Of a stretch of 64,000 bases of DNA, positions 39,501 through 51,500 are shown piece by piece. The notes under the pieces are model-generated. The model did no database searches and was not told the DNA's origin. It saw only the letters and a list, made by a program, of their open reading frames with translations. Source of the DNA: Charina bottae (taxonomy: Eukaryota > Chordata > Lepidosauria > Squamata > Charinaidae); NCBI GenBank assembly GCA_023362775.1, contig JALMGJ010000005.1, positions 40,233,463-40,297,462 of the forward strand, read 5' to 3'. Position numbers and translations under genes: made by a program. Within the stretch, counting starts at the first letter, position 1. Every line of letters starts with the position of its first letter.

Positions 39501-42500
39501 GCCTATAAAGAAAGCTAATAAAAGTAATAGCAAACGCTCTAAATCTCTTGTTTCTAGGGAGGCAGTGGGAATTCTAGATAAGAGGCTAAGGTGATAGGAA
39601 GAAACAAACTGAGACTTAATCTGGGTGAGATGTCTATTGTTCATTGGAGATTCTGGAAAATTTGGAATAACAACAGACTTTTCTGAGTTGTTGTTGTTCA
39701 GTTGTTTAGTCTTGTCCGACTCTTCGTGACCCCATGGACCATAGCACGCCAGGCCTTCCTGTCCTCCACTGTCTCCCGGAGTTTACTCAAATTCATGTTC
39801 GTTACATCGGTGATGCTGTCTAACCATCTCATCCTCTGCCGTCCCCTTCTCCTTTTGCCTTCAGTCTTTCCCAGCATCAGGGTCTTTTCCAGTGAGTCCT
39901 CTCTTTGCATTAGGTGGCCAAAGTATTTGAGCTTCAGCTTCAGTATTTTCTGAGCATGGTTCACTTAATTGCTACTCTTGGAATTGTTTGCTGATTGTAT
40001 CATTTAAATACCAATGCTCTAATTTATTGTCCTAAATCACCATTTTGTTTGAGGTTTATGGGAGCCAGAAGCAATCACCTATTCATTGGAATCTCTCTCC
40101 TTACTCCAAAAGGCCATTGCCACCAAAACTCCTGTGAGAAGTTTCCTTAAAGAGAGAGGAAGGCAGGTAGGCAGGCAACCACCAACCCAGAAGCCTCTCT
40201 GTTGGACTCTTTCCTCCATCCCACTAACTCACAGGACAAATACCACTGATAGTCCTTTGGGTAGGGATTCTAGAAATTCTTAGATTTTTTTTAAACCCAC
40301 CATTTACATGTTTTTATGACTACTGATCTTACTTGTAAACTTCCTCAGTAGGATTTGAATCCTGAAAGTAAAATGACAATAACTGTAATATAAAACAACA
40401 ACAATAGACATCAGCTGGTTAAAGAAAATTGTTTAAGATTTACTGCAATAGATAAATGGATATGGAATAAGATATTCAATATATGTACTCAAATGCTGGC
40501 CAGAATTCTGCTTGTAAAAAGAAAAGGATTTGGACCATTTTTAGGGAGTGGGAACTGTTGGTTTTTACAACTATTATGTGTAATTTAGGCAGCAAATTTA
40601 TACACAGAGAGGGATTTTTATGTAAACAAGCATGTATACCTTTTGTGTAGAGAGTCATTCCAGCAAGACACAGTTTTAGAGCCAAGATAATGTAACATTT
40701 TTTCTTCTGAATTGCATCTCAAACAATACTTTTCTGTTATTCCAGAATTAGAAAGGAGACAAAATCCAAGCTGCCCCCATTTCCAACATTTGCTTTAGGT
40801 TTCATTTCTGTATCTCACAACATACTTTTATATTTTTCTCAATACAGTATAATCATTTAACATTGCTATTTTAAAAAACTGCCCCATGTAAAATACATTA
40901 CAATTGTCTAGTTTAGAACAGAAATGTAAAATTTCTAGACTTTTTGATACAAAGAAAAAAAATTCGTGGATCTTTTCAGGGGAGAAACCCACTATTTTGT
41001 GGTTAGGCACCTTTACCTACTAGGTTGTAGAATGTGGCACCACTTACTGAACTTGGCTGATCTTTAAAGTGGGGCAGATCTGATTATCACTCTGATGGGA
41101 GATCACTAGACTAGGAAATTGAAAAAAATTCTCAGAAGAAGGCAATGTGAAACTACCTCAGTACTGTTGCCAAGAAAACAACACGAATATGTCCATGTTA
41201 TAAACAAGATAGAGCTTGACTCAAGGGAGATGACCCTTTACTTTTATCAATCTACAGTAAATTCACTTTGTTATGTTAAGAAGATAAAATGATTGCAGAT
41301 AGCTTGATGCATTCATAAAATCATTGTATGTAGCTTGCTAGATCCTCCTAGTTCAGATTCAGCAGCATATGCAGACTGGATGACCAATGATCTTAAGCTC
41401 CAAGGCTTGATCATGAATTCCTTAAGTGCACAAATGCTGGTACAAATCCAGCACAGAGATAATGTGAGAGGAATGATAGAGGAACTGTATAAACTCTATG
41501 GGGAAGGAGGTGATTCCCAAGTTGTTAATCTGGTGAGAGAGTTGTCCAATTTAAAATTCCAACCAAATGGTGACATAGATGAGCATATTTCTAATTTTCA
41601 ATCATTGCTGCACAAGCTTGCCTGTAATGATGTAATTTTGGATAACAGGATCCAAGTTGGATTTTTGTTGGGATCACTGCCTCAAACTTTTTCTAGTTTT
41701 GCTGCCAGCTACAGAGGATCAAGACAACCTTTTTCAGATTTAATTCAAGAATTAAAGTCTGGCACTTCCGGTCGGAATGGCGGCGCGATAAGTCGGAATT
41801 TTTCAGAGCGCTGAAAACCCGGCTAACATTTCCCTGTTTGCGGTGGTCCCCAGAAGGTGAAAGATCACCGGAGTCTCCCCCTGAAGAGGAGGGGGCCAGA
41901 AAATTCCTCACCAAACCGTTAGAACTGCTCCCCTCTGCTCTTTCGGCTGTTTTCCACCACGGAGGGAGCGGGGGGTGGAAGCGGCGAAAACGGCACGAGA
42001 AGCCAGCTGGCTCTGCAGGGAATCGTAAGTCTCTTTATAGAGACGCAAGCGCAAGAAACCGACTCTTAGATCACTTTATTTTATTTTTCTTTTTAGTTTA
42101 TAGTGCCTTATTATTATCTAACGTCTATCCCTGGACAATGCTGAAAGTGTTGGTAAAGTCTCTGCTTTCTTTGCTGTGTTATTTGTGGTGGAAGATTGAG
42201 ATGGACTTTGCTTATGAAATACAGTGAAACATCTTCACCCTTCTATCTTATTAGAGTGATTTGCCTCTCACTTGGAAGTATAAACTTCGTGATTTGGAAA
42301 TTTTTTATATATAGTGACTGAGTTTTTATTGAATATATCTCATTGGATTAATGATTAATGAACCTGGTTTTTTTTGTGTTTTTTTTTTGTAGTGGCTGAA
42401 TTTTTTTTATTGAATATAAATTGTTTGAAATACTTCTTTCTTTCTTATTCTTTCTTTCTTTCTTTTCTATATCCATACCTTGTTTTTCTTTTTTTCTTCT

Positions 42501-45500
42501 TCTAAGAAACTTTTGTATTTAGGCAATAATCCCTTTTTTATATTTGGAACTTATTAGATCCTGTTGGTAATTTTCCATTTGAGTGGAGCAGCTGTTTACT
42601 TTTTCTGTTGTGTCTATAGTCTTTCCTCCACTTGCTCCCCCTTTCTTTGTTTTTTGTTTCTTGTTTTGTGGTACTGCACGTACTGGAATATAGAAGAAAC
42701 GTCACGGAAATTTACAGTATTGAGTTAGTAGAGGGAACAGAGGAGAGAAAAAAAGAAAAAAAATGGCAAACTCAGTAGGAGAGTTGATTCAGGATTTTAA
42801 ACAGGAGATTAGAGAAACATTTCAAGAAATTAGGGAAACACTGAAAAGTCTCTTGTTTGATATTGAGAATATGCAGGGTCAGATACAAAAGACAGAATCT
42901 GAATCAGAAGAGGTTGTGACATATATTCAACGAAAAGGGGATGCCACTGAAATGATAGAGGAGAAAAGGGAGAGAGAGATTTTAAATACCTTGTTACAGC
43001 TGAGAGAAAGAGAAAGAGATTTGAATTTAGAATCTGACAAATACTTTCGAATTGATTTATTTAGTGCCAGACAAAGAAAGGTTCAGAACAAATGTAGTGT
43101 CAGCATGAGACAGATAATAAAACAGATTATATATTACAACTTTGGTATAACTTGAAATAGAAGATTTCGAAAGAAGATATATGAAGGGATATAAGGCTAT
43201 AATGAAACCAAGGATTCTAACTGGAAATAGATTACTTTATAAATGTAAATTAAGTTTAAACTAGTAATATAATTGATGGGAATATTAAATATTAAAAAAT
43301 TGGTATGAGAAAATGTGTTGAAGATATGTATAAAAATTTGATATTTTAAATGAAGGATATAAGGTTTTAAAATCAGATATATAAATGCACCCTTAATGTC
43401 ACAGATTAAATTTAAATTTGAATTATTTTTAGGGAGATATATAAATGGAAAGATATTTTATTAGAATTGGATGTATAAGGATGTAAAGAAAATAGGGATT
43501 TAAATATATACTTCAATTTGAAATGTATTATAAAACATATATGCAGATTGAGTTTAAATTAGAATCAATATTATTATTATTGTTAAGAATATTAAAAAAA
43601 CTGTTATAAGATGAATTATTATTTCAAATATAAATGTTGATGTGAAACATATAATAAATGAAGATTAAGTTCAAATTATTACTATTAAGAATATTAATGA
43701 AAATTGTTATAAGGTTATATTAATGGAACAGGAATTTATAAAAATCTGTCAATTAGTTAAATGTGTATGTAGATGTAGAATATAGTATAAATATAGTATA
43801 AATACAGATTATGTTTAAACTAGAATTATTTCTATGGATATAGATAAATAGAAATATATTTTATTAGAAATAAATAACATATGGTTATAGCAATAAGATT
43901 ATTTTAATGCATAATTTAAGAAAATTGGATTTTACCAAGGATATAAAAACATAGATGCAAAAATGGAAAGACTGATCAAAAAATGTTAAATTGATAAGTT
44001 TTAATGAAAAGAAAACTTAAATTGTTATCACTTCAAGGAGCGGAAACCACAGATGGACTATTGGAGAACTGCAAGAAGGATGAAGCTTATATGAAGATCA
44101 GAAGATTGGAACATAGAAACTAAAATGTATTAGACAAAGAAATGTTTTTGTGTATTGTACGAAAGACCAACATTTAAAGTAGAATACTGTACTTAATGAC
44201 CAGAGATAGATTGGAAGTCATCTATTTTCTATATTTCTCTTTGTTTTTTACTTTACCTCACTTTTACTTTTACTTTTACTTTTACTTCTCTTTTTACTTT
44301 GTATTTCTATTTCTTTTTCTATTTTGAACTTTTAATATGTATTTTAAAATTTAATAAAACTTATGAAAAAAAAAAGAATTAAAGTCTGAGTATAGCAGGC
44401 AGGCCTCCTATAGAAATGCCAAGCAGACCCACAATGAGGTAGGCTATTTTTCAAAAGTGCCTCAGGGCAAAGATGGCAGTCTGCAGCAGAGGAGCCTTTC
44501 AATAACAAAGAGGCCCATCAAGTGCCACTTTTGTGGCAAGAATGGTCACTTAAAGAAAGATTGTTGGGCCAGGAAGGCAGATCAGAAAACCAACAAAGAG
44601 AGGGCTCCAGATACAAGTTTTCTTGCATTTTCAGCCATAAATAAAAATTGCTCATCCTTCATCTTAGACAGTGGCTGCAATGTTCATATGATTAATGATC
44701 CTTCTTTCTTCATCAAATTGAACCCGAGTTCAAAGGAAGAAATCAGCTTAGCAGATGGAACCACAATCCCTGTGGTTACCTGTTGGCAAAAAGGCCATTG
44801 GTTGCAAATGGGTCTTTAAGGCCAAACAGAATGAGAAGGGAGAGGTCCAAAGATACAAAGCTAGACTGGTAGCCAAGGACTATTCACAAAAGTATGGGGA
44901 AGATTATGACTAGACTTTTGCACCAGTTGTGACCCACACAACAATTCGACTTCTTTTAAGTGTAGCTGCAAGCAGAAACATGCAAGTGGAACATATGGAC
45001 ATTAAAACAGCGTTCTTGCATGGTGAAATTCAGGAAGAGTTGTACATGCAACAACCTGAAGGCTTCACTGATCCAAAGAACCGGCATTTAGTGTGCAGGC
45101 TTCAGAAGGGGATCTATGGGCTTAAACAAGCAGCAAGGGCCTGGAATGTGAAACTAAACCAGTTGCTAATAAAGCAAGGTTTCACTCAGGGCAAAGCTGA
45201 TCCCTGCCTCTACACACAACACAAGAATGGCAGAGACGTGTTCATTCTGACATTTGTGGATGATTTGATTCTCTGTTATGAGGATCAGAGGGACATTGAT
45301 GGAATTGTGTCCAATTTGAACATGGAAGTAGAGGTGAAATGTCTTGGAAAGGCAAGCTACTACTTGGGAATACAGATTGACAGAGAAGAGATGGAAGTTT
45401 TCTCCTCAGTCAGAGGCAACAGATTTTAGAATTACTGGAGAGCCTGGGACTGGAAAATGCAAACTCAGTTCCAACTCCAATGGAAACAGACTTTCACAAA

Positions 45501-48500
45501 GTCAAGGACACTAGTGAACTGTTGCCTCAGAACAATGGCTACAGAGAGGCCATTGGAAAGCTGTTATATCTGTCAACCACAACGAGGCCAGATATTTCAA
45601 CTGCAGTGGGGATCCTCTGCAGAAAGACCAGCGCACCCACCCAAAGGGACTGGACAGGCGTTAAGTGGGTGGCAAGATACCTGAAGGGGACTGCAGACCT
45701 GAAGCTTAAGCTGCCAGCAACTGATTCTCCTGAACTAGTGCGGTACACTGATGCACATTGGGCAGAGGATGTAACTGATCGCAAATCCACTAGTGGGAAT
45801 GTGTTTTTCTTTGGGGGAGGGGCTGTGAGCTGGGCTAGTCATAAGCAGGCTATTTTGGCATGCTCAACTACTGAAGTGGAGTATGTCTCAGCAGTTGAGA
45901 CATGCGCAGAGGTGCAATGGCTCAAGTATTTACTTGAGGATCTGGGGGTCAGTGTTCCTGTTCCAATAAGAGTCTTTGAGGACAACCAAAGTTGTATAAG
46001 ACTCTCTCTGTCACAGAAGGTGGGAGGGCGGACCAAACACATGGATGTTCGCTACCACATAATTAGAGAGGCACAGGAGACAGGACTACTACATTTGAAG
46101 TATTGTCCCTCAGATAGCATGATTGCAGATATCCTTACAAAACCACTTGCGAAGGGTGTCTACCAAGGCCTATGTAGTGAGTTAAATCTTGTGTAGGCAT
46201 GATGCATGACTTTGATTTGAGAAGGGGTGTTGGAATCTGGCAAATCAAGCATGCCCCATTAGCATATGGGTGATTGCTCTAGGAGGCAAAATCTGTGCTT
46301 CTAGAGTAAGCTGCTTGATGCCCCTCCCACTTCCTCTCTCTCTCTCTGATTCTTTCACCGATGGAGTAGGACGCACGTGCCTGAGCTCCTCCATGGAGAG
46401 GCCATGCCTAGGCCTCAAGCCCCTTTCTCCACGCAGCCTCTGGCAGCAAACAGGGCCAAAGGTATACAGTTTAGGGAACAGAAAGAAGAACTGAAACCAA
46501 TTTTCTACTGAAATGGCTGTACCTGGACAAAATAAATGTAAGAACTCTTTTGTACTTGCTTTTTGTACCTGCAATGTCTAAGCATGTGTTTCTTTATGCT
46601 TGGGTGAGCTAAAAGTGTAAGAATAAGAACCTGAATCTCTCTAACGTGCTCACAGGCTGTGTTTTTAAACAATATTCTTTTTCTGCACATGAGTTTACAC
46701 AATGTTAAGCTCTGCTCCATTCACTGGTTCTAACAGGCCACTGAATGATCTTCAAAGGCGCTGGGCTAGAAACCAGGAGACTGTGAGTTCTAGTCCCGCC
46801 TTAGGCATGAAAGCCGGATGGGTGACCTTGGGCCAGTCACTCTCTCTCAGCCCAACTCACCTCACAGGGTTGTTGTTGTGGGGAAAATAGGAGGAGGAAG
46901 GAGTATTAGGTATGTTCACCGCCTTGAGTTATTTATAAAAATAATAAAGGCGGGATAAAAAATAATAATAATGGATCTTTATAAGAAACCACAAACTAAT
47001 GAATTAGCATCAAGTTTAGAAGCTCACAATGTATGTTAGATGAAAAGCAATCCTACTGTCAAAACAGCTTTAGAATTAAAATTGCTATGATTTTTCCAGG
47101 GTACACTGTATATATTTAGTATGGATGAGAACTAATTCATATAAAAAAATCATTTGGCTTTCCCTCTTTCCTCCCATCATCCTTGCTGCTCTTAATTTTG
47201 ATAGTAAACTGGCCATCATTTCAGTTGTATTAAATTCTCAGGTACCCAGCCCCTAATGCAGAGAGGAAGGGACTTGTTTGTATATGTATCATTAGCTAAA
47301 TCAGTAACAACAGCTGATAATTGGATTCATATGTATTCCCACATACACTGTAGCAAGACTAATACCATAACACTTGTTAAAGTAGAATTATATTATAATC
47401 CATTTAATTCCATACAGAGGGAGAAAAACAAATGTGTGGCCTAAAGCAATAACCCTTTAAAAATATATTAATCATCGGCCTGTTATATCTGGCTATTGCA
47501 AAACATTCTGATTCTTTCTAAATGTTAATACTTGTTGCACTTATCATTTGTTGATGCTTAAAACTGTTAAACCACCCTTCCAAATATGCTGCTCAAGAAC
47601 AGTAAATAATGAAAAATAGGATCTGTGAACCAAGGCTTATAATTTTGGGAGGTAACATCTTGTTCTCTCTTTCACTGTTTTCAAGCCACTTCCAAAATTA
47701 TAAAGTGTACATGGTGAAAACAAAACTTTGAGCCAAATAAAAACCTTTTTTTTTATTGTGTTCAGTCTTCATAGCTTCACACAAAATTAAAAAAAAAACA
47801 GATAAATGAATAATTCTAGATGTTATCCTTTCTAGATATAAGGTTCTATTTACAATAAAATGTTTTATGAAAAAAAGACAATGGTCTTAAGAATTTTTCA
47901 AGCTGTTGTGTTGCCTGTTTATCTTAATCACTGAATGTTATTTATCAATGGAAGCTATCCAAAAAAGCATTCTGAAGCCTAATTACTCATCAAGGCTTCA
48001 TTTCTCAGATTACCTTGGCTTGTTCTCACATGCCAAAACACACAAATGATTCCTGCATGCAAAAGAGGGAGGACTCTGACCATATCATAACTCTAACACT
48101 GTTTAAGACAGAGAAATCATGAAGGAAGGAAAGAAATGGCATTTAGCACTGGATTCAGTTCTTTTGGCATCAGCACTGAACTCCCAGGAGAAAACTGCAG
48201 TTTCATTAGCAAATATTGGAACAAACAAGAAGATATCCTAAAGTCTTTTTTAGTATCTTTAGTGCCAAGAAGGGGGTTGCTGAGTTTCTGGAGGGTTGAA
48301 GAATCTATTCAAAGGCTTGATAGCAAGCAGCACATGCAAATTTTCCATTTTCCATTTCTACAGGATTAGTTTGAACTTCAATATTTCTTGGAGAATTAAT
48401 GGCTTTTGCTGATACAGTCTAAATCCTCTTCCTCATCCTTTCTCCTACACACTTATACATCAATGTCTGAATTTCTGAATGAAACTAAGCTGGCAATAAA

Positions 48501-51500
48501 AATATTATCATTAATAAAAAAAACAGCAATAGATTTTTCCCTATTATAGAAGGCTTATTTCAGGTCTTATGCCTTTTTTGCTAGAGAAAGAGGGAAAAAA
48601 ACCTCTTTTGTGTCCAAAGTTCCCACCAGTCATTTTGTCCATGCCCTTCTACACACAAATGCTCTAAAATCATTAAGACAATGGGATAATAGCCAGTGAA
48701 GACATACATTCCACAGTGCAGTTCCCAAATGTATACACAGATTCTTGATGTACTCTAATGATCCATCATTAATCAATTACAGCTAATTGAGCATTACTCA
48801 TATCCCTGCACATATATTCTCAGAGGCCCGATAGTCTCAATTATAAAGCAATCCTGACTCCAGCAGTTTGAGGTTTTTTCACAGCAGTTGCAGACAAGGA
48901 ACTATTTTCTTGTGTAACAGTTCATCAATTAAGTGCTCCTTAACAAACCCATAGTCTGCATAGAACCAGTCCGTGGGGCACTTTAAAGTCCACTTGCCAA
49001 AGAGGGGGAGTGCCCCTGTGTGCAGCCACGTAGGGATACGTCCAGAAGTAGCTGGCACCTACTCAGTTAACCATCTAGCCGCAGTTTTTTTTTTCTTTCA
49101 ATCCTTTCTTTACAAAGGGACAGGCAAGAGGAACAGGGTGTGCAGGGAGACAGCGTGCTGATGAATAACAGGAGACAGGCACAGATAGACAGCTACAACA
49201 GAAGAGACGCCAAACCAGAATCAGACAAGGAGGAGCTGACCTGCTGATCTGTAGCCCAATCCTGGAAGCCCTCATATCCACTCTTTGCCACCAACTACAG
49301 TCCTGCTTCTCAGTAAAATGCCAGGAGAAACATGAGCACAACGTTAATGATGATGAGAAAAAGCAGAATGACAAAGACCACCACACGTTGAGTGTCCGGG
49401 TTCATATTGCACCAGAGGAATGTGTGGAGAGCACTCCATCGGTGCCTGCTCTGATTAGATCCCTTCGCCATGCTGAGAACAGCCTTGGCCCAATATCTTA
49501 GCAGATTAGCAGCAGCACTGCCTCTGGAAGGAAAGCCAAGGAACGGGGGCTACAAACAATATAGTCATTCTGCAGCTTTCAGAAAGCAAAACGTAATCAA
49601 TTCCCTGCAGCCATTATTATTATTATTATCAACTTTCAAGCATAATGCATGCACATGCTGGAACGCTGTCTTCCCTTTCCAAGAAATTCTTCTTATCTTT
49701 GTTTTATCTCAGCAAATCATCATCTTTCCATTTTATCTTCTAGAAAGTAGCTGCCTCACAGCATTAGCTGAGTGAAGCTCCTGTAGCAGGAAGCCTCTGT
49801 GTGCTGGAACTCGGCAATCTCAGCAGCTGAGACTGGCTTCCCAAAGAGCTTGTCAGCTATTTGCTAAGCACTGTAGCTAGGATACAGGCAATCCTTAGCA
49901 ACTGGAGAAAGGGGGAGCATGAGGCTTTCCAGGAGAGCTGCAGAAATGGATGTGACAAATCATTCTCACAATATATCTATACACACACACACACATATTA
50001 GATATACATAAATTACCAGATGCTTTTCTGCAGATATAGATAGCTGAAAATATATTGCAGCTAAAACAGTGAGAAGCCTTTGGTGCCTTGCCTTGCCATT
50101 TATTATGGCATGAACATCCATGGATTATACTTCATCAGATCCACCTGATTAAGTGAATCATGTGCTTTAAAAGTTACATTACTGAAAAGAAGATTGTGAG
50201 TTTTAGCAAATAATTCATGGAAGTACTCAGAAAAATATCAGTGGCCAGAAGAGAAAAGCAAACTGAGTCTCTGACTTCACAACTGTGATTAGAATTTTTT
50301 TCTTGCAAGTCATATTTGGAAGTGGCCTGATGAAGTGCAAGATCAGAATGTGTGCACAATTAAAGTATTCTGAGGAATAATTAATCACAATAACAGCACA
50401 AACATGGCAGAGGAAAAACAAATAAACACCATACCGCTTCATCAAACTCATCCACAGATGACGTTTTAAATGCTTGTCCTTGAGAGGCCATTTCTGTTCT
50501 TGGGCAATTAATCTGGACTGACAGATCTCTTCTCTCCCCTACAAACTTAATTTACTTTCCGCTCATAAATCTTTATGAATCCTTTCTAAAGTTATCTATA
50601 TTTGAGAATTAAAGCAGGAGGTGGGGATTTGTGATGAATGGGACCAATGCTAGCATGGATCTAGTTTTATGGAGAGAATGTTTGCGGCTTATAAAATAGC
50701 ACATAAAATGGGGGCAGTCTTAGTACTGTATGCAATTGTCTTCCTCTCTCTCACCCCACTAAGGCCAAGTAGATGTTCACTTAATAGGAGGCTTGTAGCT
50801 AAGTATTTTACTTCTCCAAAATTTATTAACAAGCATGTAGGGGTTTGTGCAATCTCTCCCAGGACTAACTGTGTGAGTGGTGAAGGGATGTTTATCTCCT
50901 TCCTCCTCATGTTGGCATGACTGAAAGTAAAATTCCCCCCTTTCCCTCTGTAACTTGGGAAAAAATTTCCCATTCGACCCACTGGGAACTTTCTTTTTTA
51001 ATTAGTATTAGTTATGCTGGTTTCAGTCATGTTGAAGAGAGAAGGAATATACCTGCACTATCCATTCACAAGGATCCTGGCAAGGATCCTTCGCTTGGGT
51101 GCCAATAATTAATTGAGGGGAGAGGAAGTGAACACCTAGTTTGAGTCCATGTCCTATCTCTTTAACCTGTTGCATACTTTCTAAGGCTTTAAGGAAAGCA
51201 CCAATGCCTTAACCTGGTCCTGGTAACAGATGATTGATGCAATTAATGTATAACTATTTTAGCTATCCTGAGAGGCCCAGTGGATTTTGGTGACCAAATT
51301 AAACTTCTGGATTATTTTTAAAATTACTTCATGTATTTCATGTAGAGAATAATACAAAGACCAAAGCCCTCTAGTGGAAAAAAAAACAGAGATAAAACTA
51401 GTTACAAAGAGAATTCATAAAAAACATGATTATAAAAATAAATTACAGATCCAGGAATATTGATTGAGATTCCTAAATAACATTGAATAAATTCAGCAGA

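Larger units (their letters stand above)
41761..44373 (+). mobile_element. ORF1-only (HAL1-like) retroposon inserted in copia gag
   Basis: A complete insertion. The 14-bp target duplication AAGAATTAAAGTCT lies at 41747-41760 and 44374-44387, exactly splitting the gag frame. It has a GC-rich 5' end (GGCACTTCCGGTCGGAATGG) of L1-5'UTR character, one coiled-coil ORF, a long AT-rich 3' region and an AATAAA followed by a poly(A) tail. No endonuclease or RT ORF is present in 2.6 kb. The structure resembles HAL1-type half-L1 elements mobilised in trans by L1. Confidence 0.75.
41335..46735 (+). mobile_element. Ty1/copia-type LTR retrotransposon relic with a nested insertion
   Basis: From left to right: partial gag (41335-41760), a foreign 2.6-kb retroposon (41761-44373), the rest of gag with zinc knuckle, a protease start, reverse transcriptase, RNase H and a 3' LTR (46228-46735). 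The integrase between protease and RT is deleted and the 5' LTR is absent. Order of RT and RNase H after the integrase position, and the motifs, are those of copia-type elements. These are scarce in amniote genomes. Stops and frameshifts make it inactive. Confidence 0.88.

Noticed and set aside
41008..41130. Possible 5S rRNA gene
   Set aside because: Only the internal-promoter-like part is similar; it runs into a SINE tail shared with 6488-6597.
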